A DNA stretch of 25,596 nt from a virus. A model generated the notes under the pieces. The model had not been told where the DNA came from and ran no database searches. It saw nothing but the letters and a program-made list of their open reading frames with translations. The stretch is from positions 1 to 25,596 of IMG/VR virus record IMGVR_UViG_3300049212_000028, one strand, 5' to 3'. Positions 1 to 6,754 of this stretch are shown here, one piece after another (the first letter of the stretch is position 1; every line of letters begins with the position of its first letter). A program made the translations under genes and the position numbers.

Positions 1-109
1 CCCATTGGCCATCCGGGTGCTTGTAGTACACCCAGCCATAAGCCCGATTCGCGGGGTCCATCTCGATTGCCCGAGGCTCGCCACGCTCATTAAAACATTC
101 AACGATCAC
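1..109 (-). CDS. Partial small phage protein, C-terminus cut by window edge
   Basis: An open frame starts at a GTG (107-109) and runs off the left edge, giving about 36 residues. The GTG is preceded by GGAGAAAG with good spacing, so the start is well supported. The visible peptide begins VIVECFNERGEP and holds an aromatic stretch (GWVYYKHPDGQW). I do not recognise the family. It is the most distal visible gene of the leftward operon and follows the zinc-finger gene that ends at 131. Confidence 0.6.
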   Translation of the reverse strand, partial: MIVECFNERGEPRAIEMDPANRAYGWVYYKHPDGQW

Positions 110-130
110 AGACTTTCTCCCCGGTCCCAA

Positions 131-397
131 TTAGGTCGCTTTACAATGAAGCGCGTGAACTCCCGCAGCGTGAACTGAGGGGAATGGCGCATCACAGTGC
201 GGGCAGCGAGCCGTTCCCGTTTCCGGAGTGGACTGCCGGTTCCACAGTTCCTGAAAACCGCGTTCGAAGCCAGCTCGAAAGAGCGACCGCTCATCAGCCG
301 TACCAATAAGCCGCGGCCGAGCCGCGAAGTAGAGATCCTCGGCTTCGTTGCGGGCCGACTCCATCTCGGCGTAGTACAACTCGGTGCTATCGCTCAT
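131..397 (-). CDS. Small protein with C-terminal C2H-type zinc-finger motif
   Basis: 88 residues from the ATG at 397; an upstream in-frame start exists, but this ATG has GGAGAGAT upstream at proper distance. The first half is acidic and helical (MSDSTELYYAEMESARNEAE). The C-terminus reads CPHCDAPFPS then VHAAGVHALHC, a CxxC plus His/Cys arrangement resembling a single zinc finger, so nucleic-acid or protein binding is possible. It overlaps the end of the upstream gene by 11 nt, indicating coupled translation. Function unknown. Confidence 0.75.
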   Translation of the reverse strand: MSDSTELYYAEMESARNEAEDLYFAARPRLIGTADERSLFRAGFERGFQELWNRQSTPETGTARCPHCDAPFPSVHAAGVHALHCKAT

Positions 398-737
398 CAG
401 AGATCTCTCCCTGCGATGACGCACGCTGAGTCAGCATCGCTGCAAATGCCTCATCGTGTTTCTTCTTCCAGTACGCCATGGTGTTGTGGAGATCGAGGAA
501 TTCCTGATTGGCCCGGCAGCGTTGCAGCGTGTAGCCGTGCCCGGCCATGAACCACAGGAATGAGTCGATGACGTATATCTGCGCATCGACCCACGACGGC
601 GAGTTGCGGTGACCCTGCTTCTCGTACAGCTCGTACTGGTTGTGGATGGTCTTGAACAGGTCCTTCTGATCGTGGAAGTCCCGCATGAAGCCAGGCAGGT
701 GCTTCCCGTCCTTTCGCCACTTCTGAAGGCCGCTCAT
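387..737 (-). CDS. Hypothetical phage protein, 116 aa
   Basis: Start taken as the ATG at 737, which overlaps the TGA of the upstream gene as ATGA; the longer in-frame extension lies inside that gene. It is rich in aromatic and charged residues (VIDSFLWFMAGHGYTLQRCR, then YWKKKHDEAFAAML) and looks like a soluble helical protein. There is no signal peptide or clear membrane segment. I do not recognise the family. It belongs to the tightly overlapped leftward operon. Confidence 0.75.
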   Translation of the reverse strand: MSGLQKWRKDGKHLPGFMRDFHDQKDLFKTIHNQYELYEKQGHRNSPSWVDAQIYVIDSFLWFMAGHGYTLQRCRANQEFLDLHNTMAYWKKKHDEAFAAMLTQRASSQGEISDER

Positions 738-1384
738 GACTGCTCTCCCGCCTTCGTTGGACGTGACTGTCGCTTCCGGATCAGCTTGACGATCGCGTCC
801 AGCACTCGCGTCACGTCCTGCGACTGAACGTTGCCAGCCTCCAGCCATACCGCATGGCCGTCGAACAGTTCTTCCGGAAGTTCAGGGACTGGCGGTGGGG
901 CTGACTGTGGCGGGTTTGTGATCTGCGGGAGCGCCCAATCGTGGAACTGCTGCAGATCTCGCAGCATTTGAAGAATGGAGTTTGCGCGACCCATAGAGAT
1001 GTCGACGCAACGATCATCCGCATGCGTGCGAATTCGATCCTCCAAGTAGCTCGCCAGCGGCTCAGCTGACTCAAGTTGCTCATCCGGCGGTTCGTGAGCG
1101 GAGTCGGTGACGAACGTCTTGCCGCGTATGATCGATTGCAGGCGCTCGATCTCCGCATCGAACGGTGCTATGTGATCGTAGTAACCATTGCTCTTAGCTA
1201 CGCGGCGAAGCTGAAATAGCAATGGGTTCGATGCCGGCGATCCCGCTTCGTTGGTGGTTCTCGCAGCCAACGCTTCGTCGCAAGCAGCAACGATGACCTC
1301 GGCACCGGACAACTGACCGAGTCGTGCCGCTGCCCACGCCCGCGTATTACGCAGGCGGTCGTCGGAGACTTTCTCTTTTGTCAT
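734..1384 (-). CDS. Hypothetical phage protein, 216 aa
   Basis: ATG at 1384, stop overlapping the next gene as ATGA. The N-terminus (MTKEKVSDDRLRNTRAWAAA) is helical, and the middle contains a run typical of small phage early proteins (LLFQLRRVAKSNGYYDHIAP, then a helix around ERLQSIIRG). A proline-rich linker (PPQSAPPPVPELPEE) separates the C-terminal helix. No catalytic motif is visible. It follows the zinc-ribbon gene by 12 nt. Function unknown. Confidence 0.75.
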   Translation of the reverse strand: MTKEKVSDDRLRNTRAWAAARLGQLSGAEVIVAACDEALAARTTNEAGSPASNPLLFQLRRVAKSNGYYDHIAPFDAEIERLQSIIRGKTFVTDSAHEPPDEQLESAEPLASYLEDRIRTHADDRCVDISMGRANSILQMLRDLQQFHDWALPQITNPPQSAPPPVPELPEELFDGHAVWLEAGNVQSQDVTRVLDAIVKLIRKRQSRPTKAGEQS

Positions 1385-1396
1385 CAGTGCGACACC

Positions 1397-1693
1397 TCAA
1401 AAAATGGTCTGGTACTTGCGAAGGCCGGTCCCGTTGCAGCACTCGCACGGAATCCAGTCGCGGTCGAAGCCATGCCAGAACGGATCATCATTCTCTTGGA
1501 TGCCTTCACCGCCGCACCATGTGCAGTCCAGTTCGTCGTCGTAATCGTAATCGTAGTCGTCGAAGCCCTCATCCTTTCCTTCGCAGTCGGTGCAGATGAT
1601 GCGTGACGGGTCCATGAGGCCGCGTTCGATGATCACCACGCGCTCGCATTCCTCGCAGCGCAACTCTTCTTTGGTGCGAAGCTCTTCGGTCAT
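1397..1693 (-). CDS. Cysteine-rich zinc-ribbon protein with DnaJ-like CxxCxGxG motif
   Basis: 98 residues. Two zinc-binding regions are visible: CEEC...CTDC in the N-terminal half (about residues 13-40), then CTWCGGEG and CECCNGTG at about residues 57-90, which match the CxxCxGxG repeats of the DnaJ zinc finger. An acidic tyrosine/aspartate run (DDYDYDYDDE) lies between. Such modules bind zinc and usually mediate protein contacts. Start ATG 1693 overlaps the upstream stop (ATGA). The exact role is unknown. Confidence 0.8.
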   Translation of the reverse strand: MTEELRTKEELRCEECERVVIIERGLMDPSRIICTDCEGKDEGFDDYDYDYDDELDCTWCGGEGIQENDDPFWHGFDRDWIPCECCNGTGLRKYQTIF

Positions 1694-1890
1694 GGCTTTT
1701 TCACCTGTAATGCCAGCTGCGCATCAGTAGCCAGCTCGCGTAGCTTGGTTCGGTAGTGCTTGCACTCGGCCAAGAGTGCCGCATTCTGTTCTCGCAATTC
1801 CTGAATCAGCTTGGCGGCAGCATCGCGGTGGCATCCAACGGCGCGACACTCCATGCTCATCGTGTCCGAGGGGAGTTGAGGGTCGCTCAT
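1690..1890 (-). CDS. Short coiled-coil protein with MECR/GC motif (left-arm paralogue)
   Basis: 66 residues, ATG at 1890, ATGA overlaps on both sides. The N-terminal half has MECRAVGCHRDAA and the C-terminal half a short coiled coil (IQELREQNAALLAECKHYR). It is clearly related to the 66-aa product of 15319-15519 in the other arm, sharing MECR, a GC pair, an exact 11-residue block IQELREQNAAL and LREL. The function is unknown; the coiled coil suggests self-association or partner binding. Confidence 0.85.
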   Translation of the reverse strand: MSDPQLPSDTMSMECRAVGCHRDAAAKLIQELREQNAALLAECKHYRTKLRELATDAQLALQVKKP

Positions 1891-2114
1891 TGCGAATCCT
1901 TTAGCTCTTGATAGCTACGCAGCATCTCGACAACGTCGCCGCTCACCATCGCTTTGGCTGCACGATCAAGAGCGGCGCGCAGCATGGTCAGGCCGAACGC
2001 GCCAGCAGGGCCGATGGATTGATATGCCGGGATCAGTTCGTCGCGCACGCGAGCCATCTGGCGCGGCAGATCGTCGCCGAGGGTCGTCGGGTCAGCAGGG
2101 ACTTGCTCGCTCAT
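1887..2114 (-). CDS. Hypothetical helical phage protein, 75 aa
   Basis: ATG at 2114 with ATGA overlap to the upstream gene, and stop overlapping the next start. The sequence (VRDELIPAYQSIGPAGAFGL, then LRAALDRAAKAMVSGDVVEM) predicts mainly alpha-helix. This type of short protein with an xLIPxYxxIGxAGxFG segment is frequent among phage early genes, but I know no function for it. It has no cysteines and no membrane segment. Confidence 0.8.
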   Translation of the reverse strand: MSEQVPADPTTLGDDLPRQMARVRDELIPAYQSIGPAGAFGLTMLRAALDRAAKAMVSGDVVEMLRSYQELKDSQ

Positions 2115-2317
2115 AGACCAAGATCCTTTAACGTGCGCAAGGCTTTCCGCTGCTGGTCAGCGCTCAGCAGCAGGTAGTCGGTCTGCACAATCTCTGCGCA
2201 TTTGATCAGCGCGAGCAGCACGTTTGCATCGACGCCATAGCCGACGCGGCTGTGTCCCCAGAACTTCAGGTGTTTCTTGGCGGACTGTTTAAGCTCCGTG
2301 AGCTTCGCGTCGCTCAT
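2111..2317 (-). CDS. Hypothetical phage protein, 68 aa
   Basis: ATG at 2317 overlapping the upstream TGA (ATGA). Lysine-rich N-terminus (MSDAKLTELKQSAKKHLKFW) followed by a hydrophobic helix (ANVLLALIKCAEIVQTDYLL). It looks like a small soluble helical protein. The family is not recognised. It sits in a run of four genes that each overlap by 4 nt, so expression is probably stoichiometrically coupled. Confidence 0.78.
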   Translation of the reverse strand: MSDAKLTELKQSAKKHLKFWGHSRVGYGVDANVLLALIKCAEIVQTDYLLLSADQQRKALRTLKDLGL

Positions 2318-2568
2318 TTGCTTTTCCTCACCATCATGTCTGGGTCATATCCATGGCGCTTGCACACGGCGGCTGCTGACGTGCTTCCGATGCAGAACAC
2401 TTCGGAGACTTTCGACCAAAGCGGGACGCCGTAACGCATCGCTCGGCGCGTGTTTTGGGCATAGATCCAACGGCGCACAAGTTCACTATCAGTGTGCAGC
2501 GGATGATTGTCAGCACCAGAGAGCGGAGAAGTGGTCACCCGCTCGGGTGTGCGGTGAGCCTCACTCAT
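2314..2568 (-). CDS. Hypothetical phage protein with HTH-like C-terminus, 84 aa
   Basis: ATG at 2568, overlapping the upstream gene by 8 nt and the downstream gene by ATGA. The C-terminal half contains WSKVSEVFCIGSTSAAAVCK followed by RHGYDPD, in which the turn and small residues could form a helix-turn-helix, so DNA binding is conceivable but not shown. The N-terminal 30 residues look disordered (RTPERVTTSPLSGADNHPLH). Function unknown. Confidence 0.75.
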   Translation of the reverse strand: MSEAHRTPERVTTSPLSGADNHPLHTDSELVRRWIYAQNTRRAMRYGVPLWSKVSEVFCIGSTSAAAVCKRHGYDPDMMVRKSK

Positions 2569-2758
2569 CGATTCGCTTCCCGTTGATTCCGGCCATCAGC
2601 TTCTCCCGGCGAACGTTGGACACGACGACCATGATTTTCTCCAGGCGATCCGCTTTGGTCTCGGCCCATGGCTTCTGCTGCTTGCGCAGATACGAGATCT
2701 CGCTGCGGATAAAGCCAAGGTGACCGTCCAATTCGTCTAATTCGTATCTGTTGCTCAT
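2561..2758 (-). CDS. Small charged coiled-coil protein, 65 aa
   Basis: Start chosen at ATG 2758 (MSNRYELDELDGHLGFIRSE); the longer frame upstream has no coding character. The protein is rich in Glu, Lys and Arg and predicts two helices. No ribosome binding site of standard strength is visible. It is the first gene downstream of the non-coding stretch that follows the integrase, so it may be read through from the integrase or from its own promoter. Function unknown. Confidence 0.7.
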   Translation of the reverse strand: MSNRYELDELDGHLGFIRSEISYLRKQQKPWAETKADRLEKIMVVVSNVRREKLMAGINGKRIDE

Positions 2759-3053
2759 TGCCAATTCGCTGCGATGATCATCGTAAGAACCAATGCGGCA
2801 CTTTCCCCCGTGCCTATCTATCAGGCTCGGTCCGACTCTTGATCGGATGCAGGTACTCGGTAACTCCCCCGTGAGCTTTCGCTCTGTCGCACAAGTCCGT
2901 TGCGCAACTGCCTCCCGATACACGGGCTGCACGGTCCGGGTCGCAAGTGTTCAGCGTTGCCCGATTCGGTCGCTTTTCTGAGAGGCGGGCACGACCTTTC
3001 GACCCCGCTGACTTTCGTGTCTCGGACGGCCGATTGCTCGGCAAAGAAACTGA
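2759..3053. other. Non-coding gap beside the integrase; candidate attP region
   Basis: About 295 nt with no convincing gene. It follows the 3' end of the integrase, a usual place for a phage attachment site. A 9-bp direct repeat TCCCCCGTG occurs at 2804-2812 and 2865-2873, and a small hairpin GGCAC...GTGCC lies at 2797-2814. These could be integrase arm sites, but that is inference. A weak TTG-initiated frame (2814-3044, minus) lacks a ribosome binding site. No tRNA 3' end is visible. Confidence 0.4.
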
Positions 3054-3881
3054 TTACATCGTCGGCTCGACAGTGCGCTCGCTGCGGTCGTAAACGCGGC
3101 GAGTCATCGAAATATTCTGATGGCCGAGCAACAGCATTGCTTCCTCGACCGACTTGCACTTGGCAGCTGCTCGCGCCCGCAGATCGTGATAGGTGAAGCG
3201 AATGTTCCCAGCCTTCGCCCAGCGTCGTTGATAGCGCTGCCAGATAGCCCGGAACCCGTCGGAGGTATAGCGCTCCCCGTCGCGTCGACGGATCACATGT
3301 TCGCCGGCTGGCGCCATATCCATGCATTCGAGGAGAAGGGCGTCGAGAACCGGCGTAATCCGCACGGCGAGGCGCTTGCCGGTCTTTGCCTGGCGGAAGC
3401 GGATCTTGCCTTCGGCCCGGTCCACCTGGTCCCAACGCAGCGAGAGAATGTCTCCCTGACGCTGGCCAGTGAGCACCGACAACTGCATGGCCAGCCTCAT
3501 CTTGTACGGTACGGTCGCCATAAACCCTGTGAACTCGGCGTCGGTCACCTCGCGATCGCGTGGCCTGGACCGGTGGCGCTTCACGTCCCGGCAGACGTTC
3601 CGATCGATCAGATACCAACTGCCTACCGCCTGAGTGAACGCACAGGACAGAACCGCGAGCTGCTTGTTCCGTTGGATTCGCCCCTTCTTTACATTCATGA
3701 ACTCGGCAAAGTCCCGAGGCTTCATCTCGTCCGCTATGCGGTGCCCAAACCAGCGCCGCAGGTCGCGGACGTGCCGGGCATAATCCCGCTGCGTGCGCGG
3801 CGACAGCTCGTAAGGAACGTACTCCGATTCGAATCGGTCCAGGATGTCGTTGACGGTGACGGCCGGTGCTGCTGTGTTCAT
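3054..3881 (-). CDS. int: Tyrosine-family site-specific integrase
   Basis: 275 residues, ATG at 3881. It catalyses attP/attB recombination for lysogeny. A SAM-like core-binding domain covers about residues 9-100 (NDILDRFESEYVPYELSPRT). The catalytic domain holds the expected set: Arg141 in LTGQRQGD, a beta-hairpin lysine near 166-169 (AKTGK), His232 and Arg235 in HDLRARA, His254 in LLGHQN, and the nucleophile Tyr264 in RRVYDRS. The length suits short phage integrases that lack a large arm-binding domain. A 78-nt gap separates it from the YbcO-like gene, so it may have its own promoter. It lies inside the leftward operon, with phage-type genes on both sides. Confidence 0.96.
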   Translation of the reverse strand: MNTAAPAVTVNDILDRFESEYVPYELSPRTQRDYARHVRDLRRWFGHRIADEMKPRDFAEFMNVKKGRIQRNKQLAVLSCAFTQAVGSWYLIDRNVCRDVKRHRSRPRDREVTDAEFTGFMATVPYKMRLAMQLSVLTGQRQGDILSLRWDQVDRAEGKIRFRQAKTGKRLAVRITPVLDALLLECMDMAPAGEHVIRRRDGERYTSDGFRAIWQRYQRRWAKAGNIRFTYHDLRARAAAKCKSVEEAMLLLGHQNISMTRRVYDRSERTVEPTM

Positions 3882-3959
3882 GTGCGCAATCTAGCGCTGA
3901 GCACGAATCCACAACAGAACACATCTGAGTCCTGGAAGTGCCTAAATTGGTTGTTGACA

Positions 3960-4259
3960 TCACGCGGCCACCAAAATCAGGTACTGCTCACGCCACAGGT
4001 AATCCAGCCATTGCACGTGCGCGCGGAGCATCTCAGCGTCGAGCTGCTCACGCGTGTACTGGTCCTGCTTCTCGCCGTCATAGACCTTGTGGCAGTAGTA
4101 GCAAGCGGGCACGCCATTGATATCAGCCGGCTTCTGGCCACCACCGGCTGTACCACCGCGGCGAATATGAGCGAGCACCACATTCCCCGGCTCTGGCCGG
4201 CAGAAGGGGAATAGCCGTAGAAAGCACGGCTGCCGCTCAGCGAACTTTCGAAGATTCAT
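3960..4259 (-). CDS. YbcO/DUF1364-family putative nuclease
   Basis: 99 residues. It matches the YbcO (DLP12) pattern closely: an LRK start, a CxxxxxxxC-like region (CFLRLFPFCRPEPGNVVLAH), then AHIRRGGTAGGGQKP, then CYYCHKVYDG and a C-terminal helix ending in VQWLDYLW. YbcO-type proteins have an HNH-like zinc-binding fold and are found in lambdoid recombination/nin regions, where they are presumed nucleases. His and Cys residues for metal binding are present. Its ATG (4259) overlaps the stop of the DUF1367 gene as ATGA. Confidence 0.85.
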   Translation of the reverse strand: MNLRKFAERQPCFLRLFPFCRPEPGNVVLAHIRRGGTAGGGQKPADINGVPACYYCHKVYDGEKQDQYTREQLDAEMLRAHVQWLDYLWREQYLILVAA

Positions 4260-4741
4260 GCGGCGAACCTCATCACTTCTTCAGTTGCGCCGCGAAGTTC
4301 GGCTTCTGACCATTTGCGAGCATTCTTGCCGTTGAAAACCATCTTCAACAATACGTTGATTGTCGCGTCATAGAGCTTGGTGAACGTCTCTTCTGACATG
4401 CTCGACCACTTCAAAGACTCAGCCTCGACGCGCATTTCGCCCTTGATATTCCAGGTCGCTTCGTAGAAGCCGGCTAAGATCGTCACGTCCTTGCGGAAGC
4501 GGTCGAAGTTGGGCAGCACGGGCTTACCCTTGTATTCCATGGGCACGCAGGTCTCTGACCAGTAGTCGTACCCAAGTTGCACTAGCGCCCACCACTTTCG
4601 AAAGAACGCGCCGTTACGCATCTGCTTGGCATCTACCCGGAGCAGGGCGCCGATTTTCCATTTGCGGGCAATCTCGCGCGCCTCGTCGTCAGCGGGCGCC
4701 AGCATCCGAGTGTGCGTGCAGATCAAAAGTATTTCGCTCAC
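4256..4741 (-). CDS. DUF1367-family phage protein
   Basis: 161 residues with the DUF1367 layout: an N-terminal segment ending in ILLICTHTRMLAPADDEARE, then KIGALLRVDAKQMRNGAFFRKWWALVQLGYDYW, which corresponds to the conserved 'RNxxFHRRFFALLNLGFxYW' core, and a helical C-terminus. Members occur next to YbcO/NinB-like genes in lambdoid phages; the biochemical role is not known. It is coupled on both sides by ATGA overlaps (start 4741). The pairing with YbcO and Erf suggests a part in recombination or DNA repair, by context only. Confidence 0.85.
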   Translation of the reverse strand: MSEILLICTHTRMLAPADDEAREIARKWKIGALLRVDAKQMRNGAFFRKWWALVQLGYDYWSETCVPMEYKGKPVLPNFDRFRKDVTILAGFYEATWNIKGEMRVEAESLKWSSMSEETFTKLYDATINVLLKMVFNGKNARKWSEAELRGATEEVMRFAA

Positions 4742-5049
4742 GCTCTCTCCTCCAGCGACTTGAACCTGAAGTAGAGGCGGTTAGACCGCCTAACCGATTC
4801 CTTGCCGGCCGGCGTCTTCTTCCATGCTTCCGTATTGGCACGACGATGCGGAAGCCGGTTGCGCTCGCGGTCGTACGCACGGTAATAGTCGGCCTTCGCC
4901 TCGCGGTTCTCATTGATCTCACGACGCGCGCACGGAATGCAGCGCGTGTCATACCCATCAGCGGTAGTGCGCCATCGATAGAAGTTGCGACGGTCGAGAG
5001 TCTTCTCGGCCTGACAAATCCTGCAGACCTTGCGCCGGCGGGTGGTCAC
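4738..5049 (-). CDS. Zinc-binding HNH/endonuclease VII-like small protein
   Basis: 103 residues. CRIC at about residue 9 and CIPC at about 38 form a CxxC...CxxC zinc site with FYRWRTTADGYDTRC between, the signature of the N-terminal knuckle of many phage HNH or endonuclease VII-like proteins. The remainder is basic (YYRAYDRERNRLPHRR), suitable for nucleic-acid contact. I see no clear HNH catalytic His-Asn-His, so catalysis is uncertain. Start 5049 overlaps the Erf stop (ATGA). The 14672-14848 product has the same zinc arrangement. Confidence 0.75.
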   Translation of the reverse strand: MTTRRRKVCRICQAEKTLDRRNFYRWRTTADGYDTRCIPCARREINENREAKADYYRAYDRERNRLPHRRANTEAWKKTPAGKESVRRSNRLYFRFKSLEERA

Positions 5050-5735
5050 GCAGCCTCCCTCGGGCGCTTTGCCATCTCTTCACGGATGAAGTGCTGGATT
5101 GGCTTTGGCAGCAGTACCCACACGGCCGTGGTGAATGCCTCACCACCGGAGCGAACCTCGTCCCATACCTCCAGAACGTCTTTACCCTCGTTCACAGAAT
5201 CCATGATTCGCTTCTGATACTCGGTGCATTTCCTGGTGTCCTGCTTATCCCAGCCATCCGGGCGTGGACTGTGCCGGCTTGCAACCTCATGCGTGGTCGC
5301 GTCAGCGTCGTTGTCGCCCTCGGTCGGGATGCAGAACACCTCCATGCAGGCGTATTTGTATGCGGCCGACATGGCTTTATTGGTCGCCTTGTCGCCGGAG
5401 TCCATCGCCTCGCCGGCAACTCTCACCGTATGGACGCTGCCATCGACACCGGACACGAGGTCGAATTCAACATCGAGGACTACGTAGAAAAGCACGCCAC
5501 CGTTCTTGGTCTCACGCTCGGTGACCGAGCGGCTGAGGACGCGCGGGAGGATCAAAAGCTTCGTCTTCGCCAATAGCGGGGCCAGGGCGTTGTAAACGTC
5601 GTCGATACCGCGAAACTTGTAGTTCTGCTGTGTGTTCTTGTTGTTCTTCCCAATGCCCACCTTCGCCAGTTCCGCCATCACTTCCGCGATGGCCGCATAC
5701 ACTTTCGGGATCTTGCTGTCTTCGGTCGCGTTCAT
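5046..5735 (-). CDS. erf: Erf-type single-strand annealing recombinase
   Basis: 229 residues. The hallmark ERF signature is at residues 109-128 (EAMDSGDKATNKAMSAAYKY), preceded by YKFRGIDDVYNALAPLLAK at about 39-57. Erf proteins form rings and anneal complementary single strands, supporting recombination and circularisation of phage DNA. The C-terminal 80 residues are a variable, more hydrophilic tail, as in P22 Erf. ATG at 5735. It overlaps a possible GTG-initiated frame upstream and couples by ATGA to the zinc protein downstream. No exonuclease partner is recognisable nearby. Confidence 0.93.
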   Translation of the reverse strand: MNATEDSKIPKVYAAIAEVMAELAKVGIGKNNKNTQQNYKFRGIDDVYNALAPLLAKTKLLILPRVLSRSVTERETKNGGVLFYVVLDVEFDLVSGVDGSVHTVRVAGEAMDSGDKATNKAMSAAYKYACMEVFCIPTEGDNDADATTHEVASRHSPRPDGWDKQDTRKCTEYQKRIMDSVNEGKDVLEVWDEVRSGGEAFTTAVWVLLPKPIQHFIREEMAKRPREAA

Positions 5736-5823
5736 CTTCCAATTCCTTCATAAGTTTCCGACCTTCGATTACGTGGCGCTCCATTCGCGCCAGCATGCGT
5801 TCAAGCTGCTCGTCGTCGCGCAC
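5512..5823 (-). CDS. Possible GTG-started helical leader overlapping erf
   Basis: A GTG at 5823 has GGAGA upstream with normal spacing, and the first 31 residues (RDDEQLERMLARMERHVIEG and on) look like a real amphipathic helix. After about residue 30 the frame runs through the erf gene in another register and loses protein-like character (RRQQDPESVCGHRG). It could be a short coupling peptide whose 3' part overlaps erf, or a remnant with a lost stop. It fills the 65-nt gap between the upstream gene and erf. Confidence 0.35.
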   Translation of the reverse strand: MRDDEQLERMLARMERHVIEGRKLMKELEDERDRRQQDPESVCGHRGSDGGTGEGGHWEEQQEHTAELQVSRYRRRLQRPGPAIGEDEAFDPPARPQPLGHRA

Positions 5824-6004
5824 GGTTTAATCTCCACTGCGCCAAGTTGACGGTGTTGTCGGGGTACCGCCGGTGGAACTCGGCCAACGAGCGCTCGGCC
5901 TTCGCTGTCTTCGGGTTCCTGGCCACGCGAGCCCGCCACGTGCGCTCCATCAGCGCGCACCAGTCGAAGAAATGGTGGTTGTTCACCCAGCTAAAGAGCT
6001 TCAT
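5801..6004 (-). CDS. Hypothetical basic phage protein, 67 aa
   Basis: ATG at 6004 overlaps the upstream stop (ATGA). The N-terminus is aromatic (MKLFSWVNNHHFFDWCALME) and the rest strongly basic (TWRARVARNPKTAKAERSLA ... RLNRARRRAA), which would favour nucleic-acid binding. There is no recognisable family and no membrane segment of sufficient length. It lies between the 60-aa helical protein and erf in the leftward operon. Confidence 0.7.
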   Translation of the reverse strand: MKLFSWVNNHHFFDWCALMERTWRARVARNPKTAKAERSLAEFHRRYPDNTVNLAQWRLNRARRRAA

Positions 6005-6183
6005 TCGGCTATCCTCGTAAACAAAGCGGCGTTCTGCTCAAGCAGTGTTCGAATGCCGGGCTCAAGGTCCGGGAACTCGTGGACTCGGCTGCTGTTGGCT
6101 GCCGCCTGTAACAGCGCTTGCAGTCGCAGGCTCGCCGAAAGACTTTTCGGCTCCTCGACGAACATGTCACTGTTGGCGGCCAT
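6001..6183 (-). CDS. Hypothetical helical phage protein, 60 aa
   Basis: The ATG at 6183 (MAANSDMFVEEPKSLSASLR) is preceded by AGGAGAAAGG, a strong ribosome binding site; the longer in-frame extension is a shadow of the neighbouring gene. The body is leucine- and alanine-rich (LQALLQAAANSSRVHEFPDL). Stop overlaps the next start as ATGA. Function not recognised. Confidence 0.75.
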   Translation of the reverse strand: MAANSDMFVEEPKSLSASLRLQALLQAAANSSRVHEFPDLEPGIRTLLEQNAALFTRIAE

Positions 6184-6208
6184 ACTCAGAACCTTTCTCC
6201 TGGGCTGA

Positions 6209-6721
6209 CTAGGCTTCGTCGCTCTCAGCAACTTCGGCGTACTCGCTTTGACGCCTGCGTCGTTCTTCGGCCTCTTCAGCCTCACGCTGAATTTGCTGGG
6301 CAACGAGAATCTTTCCGTGCTCAAGCGCCTCTTCAGGCGTGTTGAAAAGGGTTTCGACGTAGTAGAGCGAGCCGCAGCCGACCCCGCTCTCGATGCACAT
6401 GTATTGCTCGACGTGCTTTTTATGAGGGCGATAGTTGTCGTACTCGCTCCCGGGAACGCCGGGCGTGTCCGTCGATTCGATGCGGATCTGACCAATGGTC
6501 AGTCGATCATAGGAGGGCGTTAGCTCCCAGCGGGACACATACCCGGTTGGCTGCCCATAGCCGCTGTACCTGCAGTGACGACACGCGGCCTTGAAGTCCT
6601 TCCCGACAATATGGAACGCCTTCTCGCCATTGCACTCCGGGCAAACCTCCCGGATCTCGCGGCGGCTAGTCGTCGAGTGAAACACCACGTCGCCGAAGTT
6701 ATACTTGGTCTCGAATTTCAT
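6209..6721 (-). CDS. Zinc-ribbon phage protein, 170 aa
   Basis: ATG at 6721. The N-terminal half has CPECNGEKAFHIVGKDFKAA then CRHC, a four-cysteine zinc ribbon at about residues 27-50, followed by SGYGQPTGYVSRWELTPSYD and a C-terminal charged coiled helix (QREAEEAEERRRRQSEYAEV). The layout, a short beta domain around a zinc ribbon, is common among phage early proteins of unknown role and could bind DNA or RNA. It is separated by 33 nt from the LuxR-type gene upstream. Confidence 0.8.
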   Translation of the reverse strand: MKFETKYNFGDVVFHSTTSRREIREVCPECNGEKAFHIVGKDFKAACRHCRYSGYGQPTGYVSRWELTPSYDRLTIGQIRIESTDTPGVPGSEYDNYRPHKKHVEQYMCIESGVGCGSLYYVETLFNTPEEALEHGKILVAQQIQREAEEAEERRRRQSEYAEVAESDEA

Positions 6722-6754
6722 ATGATGGTCCAGTCCGTTCGTGTCCGGTGAGGG

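Noticed and set aside
2814-3044. 76-aa TTG-started frame after the integrase
   Set aside because: Weak start, no ribosome binding site, no domain; more likely part of the candidate attachment region.
2821-3963. 380-aa minus-strand open frame over the integrase
   Set aside because: It is out of register with the integrase, which has all catalytic residues; the longer frame has Arg/Pro/His-rich shadow composition and no motif.
3120-4214. 364-aa plus-strand frame across the integrase and YbcO-like genes
   Set aside because: Antisense to two well-supported genes, no motif, opposite to the operon direction.
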